Shown piece after piece: positions 9,901 to 16,714 of a stretch of DNA of 64,000 nt (its first letter is position 1; every line of letters starts with the position of its first letter). The notes under the pieces were generated by a model. The model searched no databases, had not been told where the DNA came from, and worked only from the letters and a program-made list of their open reading frames with translations. Where the stretch lies: positions 1-64,000 of the forward strand of contig NZ_JAKKDU010000005.1 in the NCBI RefSeq assembly GCF_021728535.1, given 5' to 3'. Source of the DNA: Wocania arenilitoris (GTDB lineage Bacteria > Bacteroidota > Bacteroidia > Flavobacteriales > Flavobacteriaceae). The position numbers were made by a program, and so were the translations under genes.

Positions 9901-10449
9901 TTATTTAGATTGATTTTGGGTAATAGAGTTAACGGTTACTTCGCAAATTAATGGTCTATTTGAGCCTATTTTATTTTGATCGCCATAATAACCATAAGCT
10001 TTTTGAGATGGAAATAAAAACGTAACAGTTTCGCCAGTTTTCATAAGTTTTAAGCCTTCACGTAAACCCGTAAATAATTCTTCCTTATCCATGGCGTAGG
10101 TTTTCGTTTTAATGTCTTCTTTTGAATATATAAGCACGCCATTTAAGTCTTTAATATTATAATTGTAGTTTATAATATCACCAAAATTAGGCGTTTTTAA
10201 AGTGTCAATATCCGTTTTAGTATTGTAGTAATACCAAAATCCACTTTCTGAGGCAATGTAATTATTGTCTTTTTTAAGCGCCATTATTTTTTGAATACTT
10301 GCCTGCTCTTTGGCATTTAGTTGTTTGTTTCGCTCAACTGAAGCATCAATAAAAGAACCTGTTTTTACCGAAATGGGTTTTCTGGCTTCAGGAGTTTTGC
10401 AACCACATAAAATAAGTAATGCAAGTAGTATTGTTAATTGTTCAGTCAT
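9901..10449 (-). CDS. gldI: Gliding motility-associated FKBP-type lipoprotein GldI
   Basis: A 182-residue protein with a short lipoprotein signal (LLILCGC, Cys17) and a C-terminal FKBP fold (about 85-178) containing GLREGLKLMKTGETVTFLFPS and KAYGYYGDQNKIG. Size, lipobox and position beside a DHH phosphoesterase match GldI of gliding Flavobacteriaceae, where it is needed for motility, probably by folding envelope proteins. The start overlaps the end of nrnA by 8 bases, indicating translational coupling. Other gld genes are not in the window, so motility itself is not shown. Confidence 0.8.
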   Translation of the reverse strand: MTEQLTILLALLILCGCKTPEARKPISVKTGSFIDASVERNKQLNAKEQASIQKIMALKKDNNYIASESGFWYYYNTKTDIDTLKTPNFGDIINYNYNIKDLNGVLIYSKEDIKTKTYAMDKEELFTGLREGLKLMKTGETVTFLFPSQKAYGYYGDQNKIGSNRPLICEVTVNSITQNQSK

Positions 10450-11461
10450 TATTTAGGGCTTTATTATAACTAGGCAATATACTAATAAATTTGTCGACTG
10501 TATTTTTTAATGATGTTTCACTACGTCCGCCAGCAGCATTTGTATGTCCGCCACCGTTAAAATGTACACGAGAAAATTCGTTTACAGAAAAGTTGCCTTT
10601 TGATCTGAACGAGATTTTTATAATACCTTCTTGCTTATCTTCAATAAAAATGGCAGCAAAAACAATATTTTCTAACGATAAACCATAGTTAACAACACCT
10701 TCGGTATCGCCTTTTTTGTAATTAAAACGGTTTAATTCCTCTTGAGATAAAGTAATATATGCTGTTCTTGATTCTGTAATTACTTTTAAGTTACTTAGCG
10801 CGCATCCTAAAAGTTGTAGTCTTTCATAGCTATTAGTATCGTAAACATTATTATGTATTTCAGTATTATCAGCACCTTTTTCAATAAGATTTGCAATAAT
10901 TTGATGCGTTTTACTTGTGGTTGACGGAAACCTGAATGAACCTGTATCAGTCATAATTCCAACATAAATACAAGTTGCAATGTTAGAATCAATACTATTG
11001 GTGTCACCCAGCTTATCAATAAAATGATATACCATTTCTGCAGTAGAACTCATATTTACATCGCTATACATATAAGTTGCATAACCATCAGGAGCTTGAT
11101 GATGATCTATCATAATTTTTAAAGCCTCACTTTCTGCCAAAACAGTTTCCATATTACCTGTTCTATGGAAAGCATTAAAATCTAAAGTAAAAATAATATC
11201 GGCATTTTTAATATGCGTTTCACAAGCTTCGGTTTCGATATCATGTTTTAAAATGTTGTTATTTCCAGGTAGCCATTTTAAAAATCTAGGATAATCGTTT
11301 GGCACCATAACCGTAGCATTATGTTGGTGTTTTATTAAATAATGATATAGGGCTAAGGTAGAACCAATAGCGTCTCCATCAGGATTTTTATGTGGTACAA
11401 TAACTATTTTTTTTGGCTTACCTAATAGTTGCTTTATGCTTTTAATATCTGCTTTTGTCAT
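10442..11461 (-). CDS. nrnA: DHH/DHHA1 phosphoesterase, NrnA-like (nanoRNase/pAp phosphatase)
   Basis: A 339-residue cytosolic enzyme. The DHH domain carries PHKNPDGDAIGS (about 23-34), a second metal motif TLDFNAFHRTGN, and DHHQAPDG (about 117-124); the DHHA1 domain ends with FNGGGHTNAAGG (about 303-314). This set matches bifunctional oligoribonuclease/3'-phosphoadenosine-5'-phosphate phosphatases, which finish RNA decay and recycle pAp. It is divergent from ndk, with 88 bases between the two start codons, and heads an operon with gldI and the cyclophilin-FKBP gene. Confidence 0.85.
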   Translation of the reverse strand: MTKADIKSIKQLLGKPKKIVIVPHKNPDGDAIGSTLALYHYLIKHQHNATVMVPNDYPRFLKWLPGNNNILKHDIETEACETHIKNADIIFTLDFNAFHRTGNMETVLAESEALKIMIDHHQAPDGYATYMYSDVNMSSTAEMVYHFIDKLGDTNSIDSNIATCIYVGIMTDTGSFRFPSTTSKTHQIIANLIEKGADNTEIHNNVYDTNSYERLQLLGCALSNLKVITESRTAYITLSQEELNRFNYKKGDTEGVVNYGLSLENIVFAAIFIEDKQEGIIKISFRSKGNFSVNEFSRVHFNGGGHTNAAGGRSETSLKNTVDKFISILPSYNKALNND

Positions 11462-11498
11462 AGGTAGCGAATATACAATTTTTTAGAATTTGATAGAC

Positions 11499-11528
11499 TT
11501 GTTTTTAATCAGAAATACGTTACTTTTG
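11499..11528 (+). promoter_or_regulatory. Promoter of ndk (Bacteroidota type)
   Basis: TACTTTTG at 11521-11528 fits the TAnnTTTG -7 consensus of Bacteroidota. A TTG at 11499-11501 lies 19 bases before it, a suitable -33 spacing. Its location just upstream of the ATG at 11550 supports that start over an in-frame upstream start at 11490. Confidence 0.65.
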
Positions 11529-11549
11529 CACCAAAATAAAAAATACATA

Positions 11550-11969
11550 ATGGCAACAAATAGAACATTTACTATGCTTAAGCCAGATGCTGTTGAAAAA
11601 GGACACATTGGCGCAATATTAGAAAAAATTTCAGCTTCTGGATTTAGAATTGTAGCAATGAAATTAACGCAAATGACAAAAGCAGATGCTGAGGCATTTT
11701 ATGCAATACACAACGAACGCCCATTTTTTGGTGAGTTAGTTGAATATATGACTCGCGGCCCAATTGTAGCGGCTATTTTAGAAAAAGATAATGCAGTTGA
11801 AGATTTTAGAACCTTAATTGGTGCAACAAATCCTGCGGATGCTGCTGAAGGAACAATACGTAAAATGTATGCGGTTTCTATTAGTGAAAACGCTGTTCAT
11901 GGAAGTGATAGTGATGGTAATGCAGCTATTGAAAGTGCTTTTCATTTCTCGGGTAGAGAGATGTTTTAA
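11550..11969 (+). CDS. ndk: Nucleoside diphosphate kinase
   Basis: The 139-residue enzyme moves the gamma-phosphate between nucleoside triphosphates and diphosphates. The start at 11550 ([15 protein letters not shown]) is chosen because it gives the universal Ndk N-terminus and lies after the promoter. The phospho-accepting His117 sits in [11 protein letters not shown], and [13 protein letters not shown] forms the usual lid region. Length is normal. It is monocistronic, ending in a strong terminator. Confidence 0.95.
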   Translation: MATNRTFTMLKPDAVEKGHIGAILEKISASGFRIVAMKLTQMTKADAEAFYAIHNERPFFGELVEYMTRGPIVAAILEKDNAVEDFRTLIGATNPADAAEGTIRKMYAVSISENAVHGSDSDGNAAIESAFHFSGREMF

Positions 11970-11991
11970 GCTAAACATTAAAATACAACTA

Positions 11992-12024
11992 AAAAAATCC
12001 TGCAACCAAGTTGCGGGATTTTTT
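11992..12024 (+). terminator. Rho-independent terminator after ndk
   Basis: A near-perfect stem (AATCCTGCAAC pairing with GTTGCGGGATT, loop CAAG) is preceded by an A-run and followed by a T-run, 20-odd bases after the ndk stop. The A/T flanks let it also work in reverse for the converging cold-shock gene. Confidence 0.85.
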
Positions 12025-12040
12025 GTTTTAAAAAGTATAG

Positions 12041-12068
12041 TTTCCCGCTTTCGCGAGAATGACAAATT
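12041..12068. repeat. Dispersed palindromic repeat copy
   Basis: The stretch TTTCCCGCTTTCGCGAGAAT followed by GACAAA has the same layout as the palindromes at 22.93-23.00 kb and 36.59-36.61 kb: a short inverted repeat around CCxGC/GCxGG followed by AATGACA. It lies between the ndk terminator and the first cold-shock gene. Confidence 0.55.
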
Positions 12069-12112
12069 TATTAGAACACTGAGCATAAAAATCTCAGATT
12101 GTCTTTTTTACA

Positions 12113-12304
12113 CTAAATTACTTTTACGTTTACGGCGTTTAAGCCTTTTCTACCTTCCTGTAAATCAAACTCTACTAAGTCGCCTTCGCGAATTTCATCG
12201 ATTAATCCAGAAATGTGAACAAAATGTTCTTTGTTTGAACCTTCTTCGGTTATAAACCCGAATCCTTTAGAATCGTTGAAGAATTTTACTGTTCCTTTAC
12301 TCAT
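12113..12304 (-). CDS. Cold-shock-domain protein (copy 1)
   Basis: A 63-residue single cold-shock domain. RNP1 is present as GFGFITEE and RNP2 as HFVHISGL; the start MSKGTVKFFNDSKGFGF is canonical. It binds single-stranded RNA/DNA and acts as an RNA chaperone. It differs from the next gene at only four of 63 residues, so it is a recent tandem duplicate or is kept similar by conversion. It is separated from the upstream copy by a terminator, so the two have separate transcripts. Confidence 0.93.
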   Translation of the reverse strand: MSKGTVKFFNDSKGFGFITEEGSNKEHFVHISGLIDEIREGDLVEFDLQEGRKGLNAVNVKVI

Positions 12305-12362
12305 TGTTTTTTAAATATTAAATTAATTACTAATAAGTAAGCAAACTTGATGCCACAAAAAA

Positions 12363-12386
12363 AGTCTATCAAATTAATGATAGACT
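12363..12386 (-). terminator. Terminator of cold-shock gene copy 2
   Basis: A perfect 9-bp stem (AGTCTATCA / TGATAGACT) with a 6-base loop lies just downstream of the second cold-shock gene. Read on the minus strand it is followed by a run of seven T residues. Confidence 0.85.
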
Positions 12387-12414
12387 CTTAGTTGTAATTG
12401 TTAAAGTATATGTA

Positions 12415-12606
12415 TTAGATTACTTTTACGTTTACGGCGTTTAATCCTTTTCTACCTTCTTGTAGATCGAATTCAACATTGTCACCTTCACGAATTTCAT
12501 CGATTAATCCAGAAATGTGTACGAAATGTTCTTTGTTGTTTTCTTCTTCAACTATAAATCCAAAACCTTTAGAATCGTTGAAAAACTTTACTGTACCTTT
12601 ACTCAT
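12415..12606 (-). CDS. Cold-shock-domain protein (copy 2)
   Basis: A 63-residue cold-shock protein; the start at 12606 (MSKGTVKFF) is preferred over an in-frame upstream one at 12648 because it matches the paralogue and the promoter lies between them. The minus-strand -7 element TACCTTTG is at 12635-12642, giving a leader of only about 20-25 bases, unlike the long cold-sensing leader of E. coli cspA. RNP1 is GFGFIVEE and RNP2 HFVHISGL. Differences from copy 1 cluster around residues 19-23 and 43. Confidence 0.93.
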   Translation of the reverse strand: MSKGTVKFFNDSKGFGFIVEEENNKEHFVHISGLIDEIREGDNVEFDLQEGRKGLNAVNVKVI

Positions 12607-12634
12607 TGTAATATGTATTATTTTAATTAAGCCA

Positions 12635-12642
12635 CAAAGGTA
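12635..12642 (-). promoter_or_regulatory. -7 element of cold-shock gene copy 2
   Basis: On the minus strand the bases read TACCTTTG, a match to TAnnTTTG, about 29 bases before the ATG at 12606. Confidence 0.5.
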
Positions 12643-12704
12643 ATACAAAAAGTAATAGCATTTAGTATTTAATCGGTTTTTTTATCTTTTTTACAAATAG
12701 CTAA

Positions 12705-13001
12705 TTAACGTAATATCAGTTTTTTAATAATATTTTTACCCAATTCTTCGTTAAGCATATCAATTATTTTTTGTTTGCCATAACTTAATTCTTCGCGCAA
12801 TACACTAGAGCTTAATTGTACGTAAAGTGTATCGCGCTCTAAATTTACAGCTGTCGTGTAGTTGTTTACGCCATTACCCATAAGCTTTACCCATGCATCT
12901 GCAACATTAACTTTATTTAGTCCTTTTTCAAGTTTGTTGGTTTCAACAAATTCTTTTAAAGCGTCTGAGATACTGATATGCTCGTTGTTGCGTTTTGGCA
13001 T
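12705..13001 (-). CDS. DUF721 family protein
   Basis: A 98-residue protein with the DUF721 layout: an N-terminal helix (ISDALKEFVETNKLEKGLNKVNVADAW begins the domain), then TTAVNLERDTLYVQLSSSVLREELSYGKQKIIDMLNEELG. Relatives are small nucleic-acid-associated proteins, often found near recF/gyrB, as here. It lies downstream of recF on the same strand but 359 bases away. Function beyond the family name is not established from sequence. Confidence 0.8.
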   Translation of the reverse strand: MPKRNNEHISISDALKEFVETNKLEKGLNKVNVADAWVKLMGNGVNNYTTAVNLERDTLYVQLSSSVLREELSYGKQKIIDMLNEELGKNIIKKLILR

Positions 13002-13061
13002 AAGACGGTATTTTTTATTAATTTTTTTTTTGGCGTTACTAAATTCTTCAAGAACCTCAGG

Positions 13062-13145
13062 GTAAGTGGGCGGGCTTTGCGAAGTCCTACAGTCCTCTCT
13101 CGTAACTCACTGTGGGCTTTTCTCTACAATCCCTAACACATGTTT
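13062..13145. other. GC-richer structured segment in the recF-DUF721 gap
   Basis: The 359-base gap 13002-13360 is AT-rich except for this block. It contains GGGCTT-TGCG-AAGTCC (13072-13087), a hairpin with a UNCG-type tetraloop, and ACAGT...ACTGT at 13089-13113, followed by GTGGGCTTTTC and TACAATCCCTAAC. No ORF fits it and it is unlike its surroundings, so it may be a short repeat or structured RNA. The remainder of the gap (13146-13360) shows nothing I recognise. Confidence 0.4.
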
Positions 13146-13360
13146 GCTATCGTATTTTTAAATTTAAATTTGTTTTTTGGAGAAGTTCGTTTAAACTCAC
13201 GAATATGCATTGTTTTATATGGACTTATATTAACCAATTAAACAAAGAACGACAATTTTTTTTACAAAGTCAATTAATAAACTAAATGTGTATTACAAAT
13301 TTTAGCTTAGTAATTAATTGAATCCATAGAGGTTTATATGGTTATTTATCTTTTTTAATA

Positions 13361-14440
13361 TTACAACCTAAAAACCTCATAACTTTGATGCACCTGTTTT
13401 ACAGCATTTTCGGTGCGTTCAGCATGCGTGTCGCTTATAAAAAGTTGACCAAAATTTTCATCATCAACTAATTTAATAATTTGTGCTACGCGTTGCTCAT
13501 CTAATTTATCAAAAATATCATCTAAAAGTAAAATAGGGTTTACACCGCTTTGCACTTTAATAAAATCAAATTGTGCTAATTTTAAAGCAATTAAAAACGA
13601 TTTTTGTTGACCTTGGCTACCGAATTTTTTAATAGGATGACTCTCTATATTAAATAATAAATCGTCTTTATGTACGCCAACACTTGTATATTGTAAGGCT
13701 TTATCTTTGTTTATGGCATTTTGCAAAAGTGTGTTTAAATCATCATCAAACAAGTGGCTTTGGTACGCCAAATCTACTTGCTCATTGCCATTACTAATAG
13801 CCTCATAACGCGCCTTAAAAATAGGGATAAAGGTTTTTAAAAAGGCATCTCGTTTTTCAAAAATAACAGTCCCATATTCTGTTAGTTGGTTATTGTAAAT
13901 CTCTAAAGTATCTTTATTAAACGTATGGTTAAGTGCAAAATATTTAAGCAATGCATTGCGTTGCGCCAACACTTTATTGTACTTAATTACATGGGTTAGG
14001 TAGCTTTTGTCGCTTTGCGAAATTACACTATCTATAAACTTTCGGCGTGTATCGCTACCTTCAATAATCAAATCTCTATCGGCTGGCGATATAATAACCA
14101 ATGGCAAAAAACCAATATGCTCACTAAATTTTTCGTACGCTTTTCCGTTACGTTTTATTACTTTTTTTTGTCCGCGTTTTAAGCTTATAGCTACTTTTTC
14201 GGTTTTATCATCTTTTTCATAATCACCATTAATTACAAAAAAAGCTTCATCGTGCTTAATATTTTGCGTAGCTACCGGATTAAAATAACTTTTTCCGAAG
14301 GATAGATGATAAATAGCATCTAAAACATTGGTTTTTCCAATACCATTATTGCCAACAATACAGTTTATTTTGTTGTTGAAAGTGAACGATTTACTATCAA
14401 AATTTTTATAATTGAGTAACGAAAGCGATTTTAAAATCAT
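13361..14440 (-). CDS. recF: DNA replication/repair protein RecF
   Basis: A 359-residue SMC-like ATPase that helps load RecA at gaps. Walker A is GNNGIGKTN (about residues 30-38), the ABC signature region is [11 protein letters not shown] (about 270-280), and Walker B is [11 protein letters not shown] (about 299-309). Length is normal. The start [14 protein letters not shown] is canonical. It is divergent from the TPR/ribH pair. Confidence 0.95.
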   Translation of the reverse strand: MILKSLSLLNYKNFDSKSFTFNNKINCIVGNNGIGKTNVLDAIYHLSFGKSYFNPVATQNIKHDEAFFVINGDYEKDDKTEKVAISLKRGQKKVIKRNGKAYEKFSEHIGFLPLVIISPADRDLIIEGSDTRRKFIDSVISQSDKSYLTHVIKYNKVLAQRNALLKYFALNHTFNKDTLEIYNNQLTEYGTVIFEKRDAFLKTFIPIFKARYEAISNGNEQVDLAYQSHLFDDDLNTLLQNAINKDKALQYTSVGVHKDDLLFNIESHPIKKFGSQGQQKSFLIALKLAQFDFIKVQSGVNPILLLDDIFDKLDEQRVAQIIKLVDDENFGQLFISDTHAERTENAVKQVHQSYEVFRL

Positions 14441-14546
14441 ACAAAAAGTAAGATATTAAGTATTAAGAAGCTATGGTGCTTTAAAATGAAGTGCAAATTA
14501 TTGAAAAATATCAAATAAATAGGCTTTTAGTTATGAAGAAAAATTA

Positions 14547-14554
14547 TATTTTTG
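14547..14554 (+). promoter_or_regulatory. -7 element for TPR protein/ribH operon
   Basis: TATTTTTG matches TAnnTTTG and lies 25 bases ahead of the ATG at 14580. No clear -33 TTG is visible. Confidence 0.5.
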
Positions 14555-14579
14555 CGCCACATTAAATAGATAGTATATA

Positions 14580-15347
14580 ATGGCGACTTATAAGAAAAAA
14601 TATAAAGCAAAGAACAAAGCTGAGAAAGAGCAAAATATCGAAGAAGGATCAACAACAGCTGAAGTTTTTAATACCCTTGATGAAACGGCATCGAAAACCG
14701 AAGCGTTTGTTGAGAAAAATCAAAAGTACATTTTTATTATCATAGGGCTTGTGGCTGTATTAGTTTTAGGTACTTTAGGCTATAAAGAATATATAGCTAA
14801 ACCAAAACAATTAAATGCTATGAACGATATGTTTCAAGCGCAAAAGTATTTTGATCAGGCAGTAAATGGTGTAGCAAAAGATTCACTATTTAATTTAGCA
14901 CTTAATGGAGGCGAAGGTAAATATGGTATGCTAGATATTATTAAAGAATATAGCGGAACACCATCGGCTAATTTAGCAAGTTACTATGCAGGAACAGCTT
15001 ATTTAAAACTTAAAGATTACAAAAATGCCGTTGAGCATTTAAGCAATTTTAAAAGTGATGATGAAATTTTAGCAGCTTTAGCAAAAGGAAATATTGGCGA
15101 TGCTTTTGTGCAATTAGGCCAAAAGGAGGATGCTTTAAGCTATTACGAGCAAGCTGCCGAAATGCGCGATAATGAATACACAACACCAATGTATTTACAC
15201 AAAGCTGGTGCTATTGCTCTAGATTTGGGTAAAGCAGATAAAGCCTTAAAGTATTTTAAAAGAATAAAAGACGATTATACAACATCTACTGAAGCTACAA
15301 ATGTTGATGTTTTTATTGGAAAAGCACAAGTATTAGCAAGTAAATAA
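14580..15347 (+). CDS. Membrane-anchored tetratricopeptide-repeat protein
   Basis: A 255-residue protein: a Lys-rich N-terminus, one membrane helix at about residues 50-69 (YIFIIIGLVAVLVLGTLGY), then TPR-like helices (ASYYAGTAYLKLKDYKNAVEHL, GDAFVQLGQKEDALSYYEQA, KAGAIALDLGKADKALKYF). This resembles YfgM-type proteins that accompany the Sec translocon and periplasmic chaperones. The C-terminal repeats would face the periplasm. It is followed after one base by ribH, so both share a transcript. Confidence 0.8.
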   Translation: MATYKKKYKAKNKAEKEQNIEEGSTTAEVFNTLDETASKTEAFVEKNQKYIFIIIGLVAVLVLGTLGYKEYIAKPKQLNAMNDMFQAQKYFDQAVNGVAKDSLFNLALNGGEGKYGMLDIIKEYSGTPSANLASYYAGTAYLKLKDYKNAVEHLSNFKSDDEILAALAKGNIGDAFVQLGQKEDALSYYEQAAEMRDNEYTTPMYLHKAGAIALDLGKADKALKYFKRIKDDYTTSTEATNVDVFIGKAQVLASK

Positions 15348-15348
15348 A

Positions 15349-15834
15349 ATGGCAACGGTAAATAAAAATTTATCCGACTACGATAAAACAACAATCCCAA
15401 ACGCGAGTAAATTTCGGTTTGGGATTGTTGTTTCAGAGTGGAACGATACCATTACAGAAGGTTTATATAAAGGGGCGCACGACACTTTAATTGAACATGG
15501 CGTATTGCCTAATAATATTGTACGTTGGAATGTTCCTGGTAGTTACGAGCTTATTTATGGCTGTAAAAAAATGCAAGAACAAATGGTAAATGCTGTTATT
15601 GCTATTGGAAGTGTTATTCAAGGTGAAACTAAGCATTTCGATTTTGTTTGCGATGCCGTTTCACAAGGAATAAAAGACTTGAATGTGCAACGCGAAACCC
15701 CTGTAATTTTTTGTGTACTAACCGATAATACCATGCAACAGGCCATAGAACGCTCTGGCGGAAAACACGGTAATAAAGGAACTGAAGCTGCTGTTGCCGC
15801 TATTAAAATGGCTGAAATACGTAAAAATAGTTAA
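15349..15834 (+). CDS. ribH: 6,7-dimethyl-8-ribityllumazine synthase
   Basis: A 161-residue enzyme that joins 5-amino-6-ribitylaminouracil and dihydroxybutanone phosphate in riboflavin synthesis. Visible landmarks are FGIVVSEWNDTITEGLYKGA, VPGSYELIYGCKKM, IAIGSVIQGETKHFDFVCDA with the catalytic His region, and GNKGTEAAVAAIKM. Length is normal. The first 28 codons contain a remarkable perfect hairpin, listed separately. Confidence 0.95.
   Translation: MATVNKNLSDYDKTTIPNASKFRFGIVVSEWNDTITEGLYKGAHDTLIEHGVLPNNIVRWNVPGSYELIYGCKKMQEQMVNAVIAIGSVIQGETKHFDFVCDAVSQGIKDLNVQRETPVIFCVLTDNTMQQAIERSGGKHGNKGTEAAVAAIKMAEIRKNS
15386..15433 (+). promoter_or_regulatory. Long perfect hairpin within the start of ribH
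   Basis: A 17-base arm (AAACAACAATCCCAAAC, 15386-15402) is perfectly complementary to GTTTGGGATTGTTGTTT at 15417-15433, around a 14-base loop. The right arm ends in TTGTTT. It sits in codons 13-29, before the conserved FGIVVS block. It could attenuate transcription or gate translation of ribH; no flavin-binding RNA fold is recognised. Confidence 0.55.
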
Positions 15835-16004
15835 GCTATTTTAAAAGGCCAAAACCTGAATCCTAAAAAAACACCTGTTTTAACTTTTAGTTTAATTTGT
15901 ATTTTAGTTTTTGTTATTTGAAATTTAGATTTTTTATTTTTTTAGCATTTCAACATCTGTTTTCTGTCCGTTTTTAAGTATTTTTGATAAATAAGCTATA
16001 AACT

Positions 16005-16229
16005 TTGTTTAAACAACGTAAGCATAGAACCTTTAAATATAAGCCTAGGTTTTCGGAAGATGAAAAAGGGAATCCCTTAAAAGAATCTGAAAATAAACCA
16101 GATTTTGTTTTTAAATGGAAAGATGGCATATCTAGAAAGCGAAAAAGAGGTATTTCTATGCCTGTATTAATTATTATTTTGGTATTATTATTGATTTGTA
16201 TGTTTTGGTTAGAATCGAAAATAAACTAA
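16005..16229 (+). CDS. Small basic single-pass membrane protein (paralogue 1)
   Basis: A 74-residue protein starting with TTG (no suitable ATG), MFKQRKHRTFKYKPRF. The N-terminal half is strongly basic and the C-terminal about 22 residues form one membrane helix (MPVLIIILVLLLICMFWL). It shares the opening pattern (basic, then RF.YxPR) and layout with the next gene, so the two are paralogues. It lies between ribH and mutL; similar small proteins are common there in flavobacteria but no function is known to me. Its stop codon abuts a MITE-like repeat. Confidence 0.6.
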   Translation: MFKQRKHRTFKYKPRFSEDEKGNPLKESENKPDFVFKWKDGISRKRKRGISMPVLIIILVLLLICMFWLESKIN

Positions 16230-16390
16230 GAGACTGTTTGAAGATTTGTGACTAGAATTTTTATAGACTATTTTTGATGCAGAATGAGGCGAAATTTTCA
16301 AGCATAGCACCGCTACGGTTTAAAATTTTAACAAAATTATGCATCAAAAAGAGACATAAAAAAATAAGATGCATATTTTAAACAGTCTCT
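16229..16390. repeat. MITE-like 162-bp element with terminal inverted repeats
   Basis: Perfect 11-bp inverted ends (AGAGACTGTTT at 16229-16239 and AAACAGTCTCT at 16380-16390) enclose a non-coding interior that itself folds back: TTTTTGATGCA on the left pairs with TGCATCAAAAA on the right, and the apex holds AGCATAGCACCGCTACGG. The whole unit can form one long imperfect hairpin. It has no ORF and lies exactly between two paralogous genes. Confidence 0.65.
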
Positions 16391-16408
16391 AAATAAAAAT
16401 GTAATATT

Positions 16409-16711
16409 ATGGGACCTATAAAATTTACTTTAATTAAAAGATTGCCTAAAAACAAAAGGTTTAATTATACGCCACGATACTACAAAGGGAAAGAAGAAAC
16501 AGACGAATTAAAATACGCAACAAAGTTTGATGCCTATGCCGAAAATTATAATAAAAGCGATTTTTCTGGACAGTGGAATGAAGCCAGAATAAATAGTAGA
16601 AATAGAGATAATTCAGACTTTAATAAAACCATTATAATATTGGTTTTTGTTTTTGTTCTTATTTTTTTATTTATCATCGATTTTGATTTATCTATTTTCT
16701 TTTCTAAATAA
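16409..16711 (+). CDS. Small basic single-pass membrane protein (paralogue 2)
   Basis: A 100-residue protein from ATG at 16409. A basic start (MGPIKFTLIKRLPKNKRFNY then TPRYYKGKEE) is followed by a polar middle and one C-terminal membrane helix (TIIILVFVFVLIFLFIIDF). It resembles the preceding small protein in order of elements. The stop lies 3 bases before the mutL start, so it is probably co-transcribed with mutL. Function unknown. Confidence 0.7.
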   Translation: MGPIKFTLIKRLPKNKRFNYTPRYYKGKEETDELKYATKFDAYAENYNKSDFSGQWNEARINSRNRDNSDFNKTIIILVFVFVLIFLFIIDFDLSIFFSK

Positions 16712-16714
16712 TAT

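Noticed and set aside
11818-12255. Long plus-strand ORF across the end of ndk, its terminator and a cold-shock gene
   Set aside because: It is an alternate frame of ndk, runs through a strong terminator and is antisense to a conserved cold-shock gene; no domain is visible.
13062-13145. tmRNA, 6S RNA or RNase P RNA
   Set aside because: The segment is too short and lacks the landmarks of any of these (no tRNA-like acceptor, tag frame or P4 elements).
15835-16004. Terminator after ribH
   Set aside because: Only a weak AAAAC/GTTTT pairing with a 4-base loop is present near 15870; not convincing.
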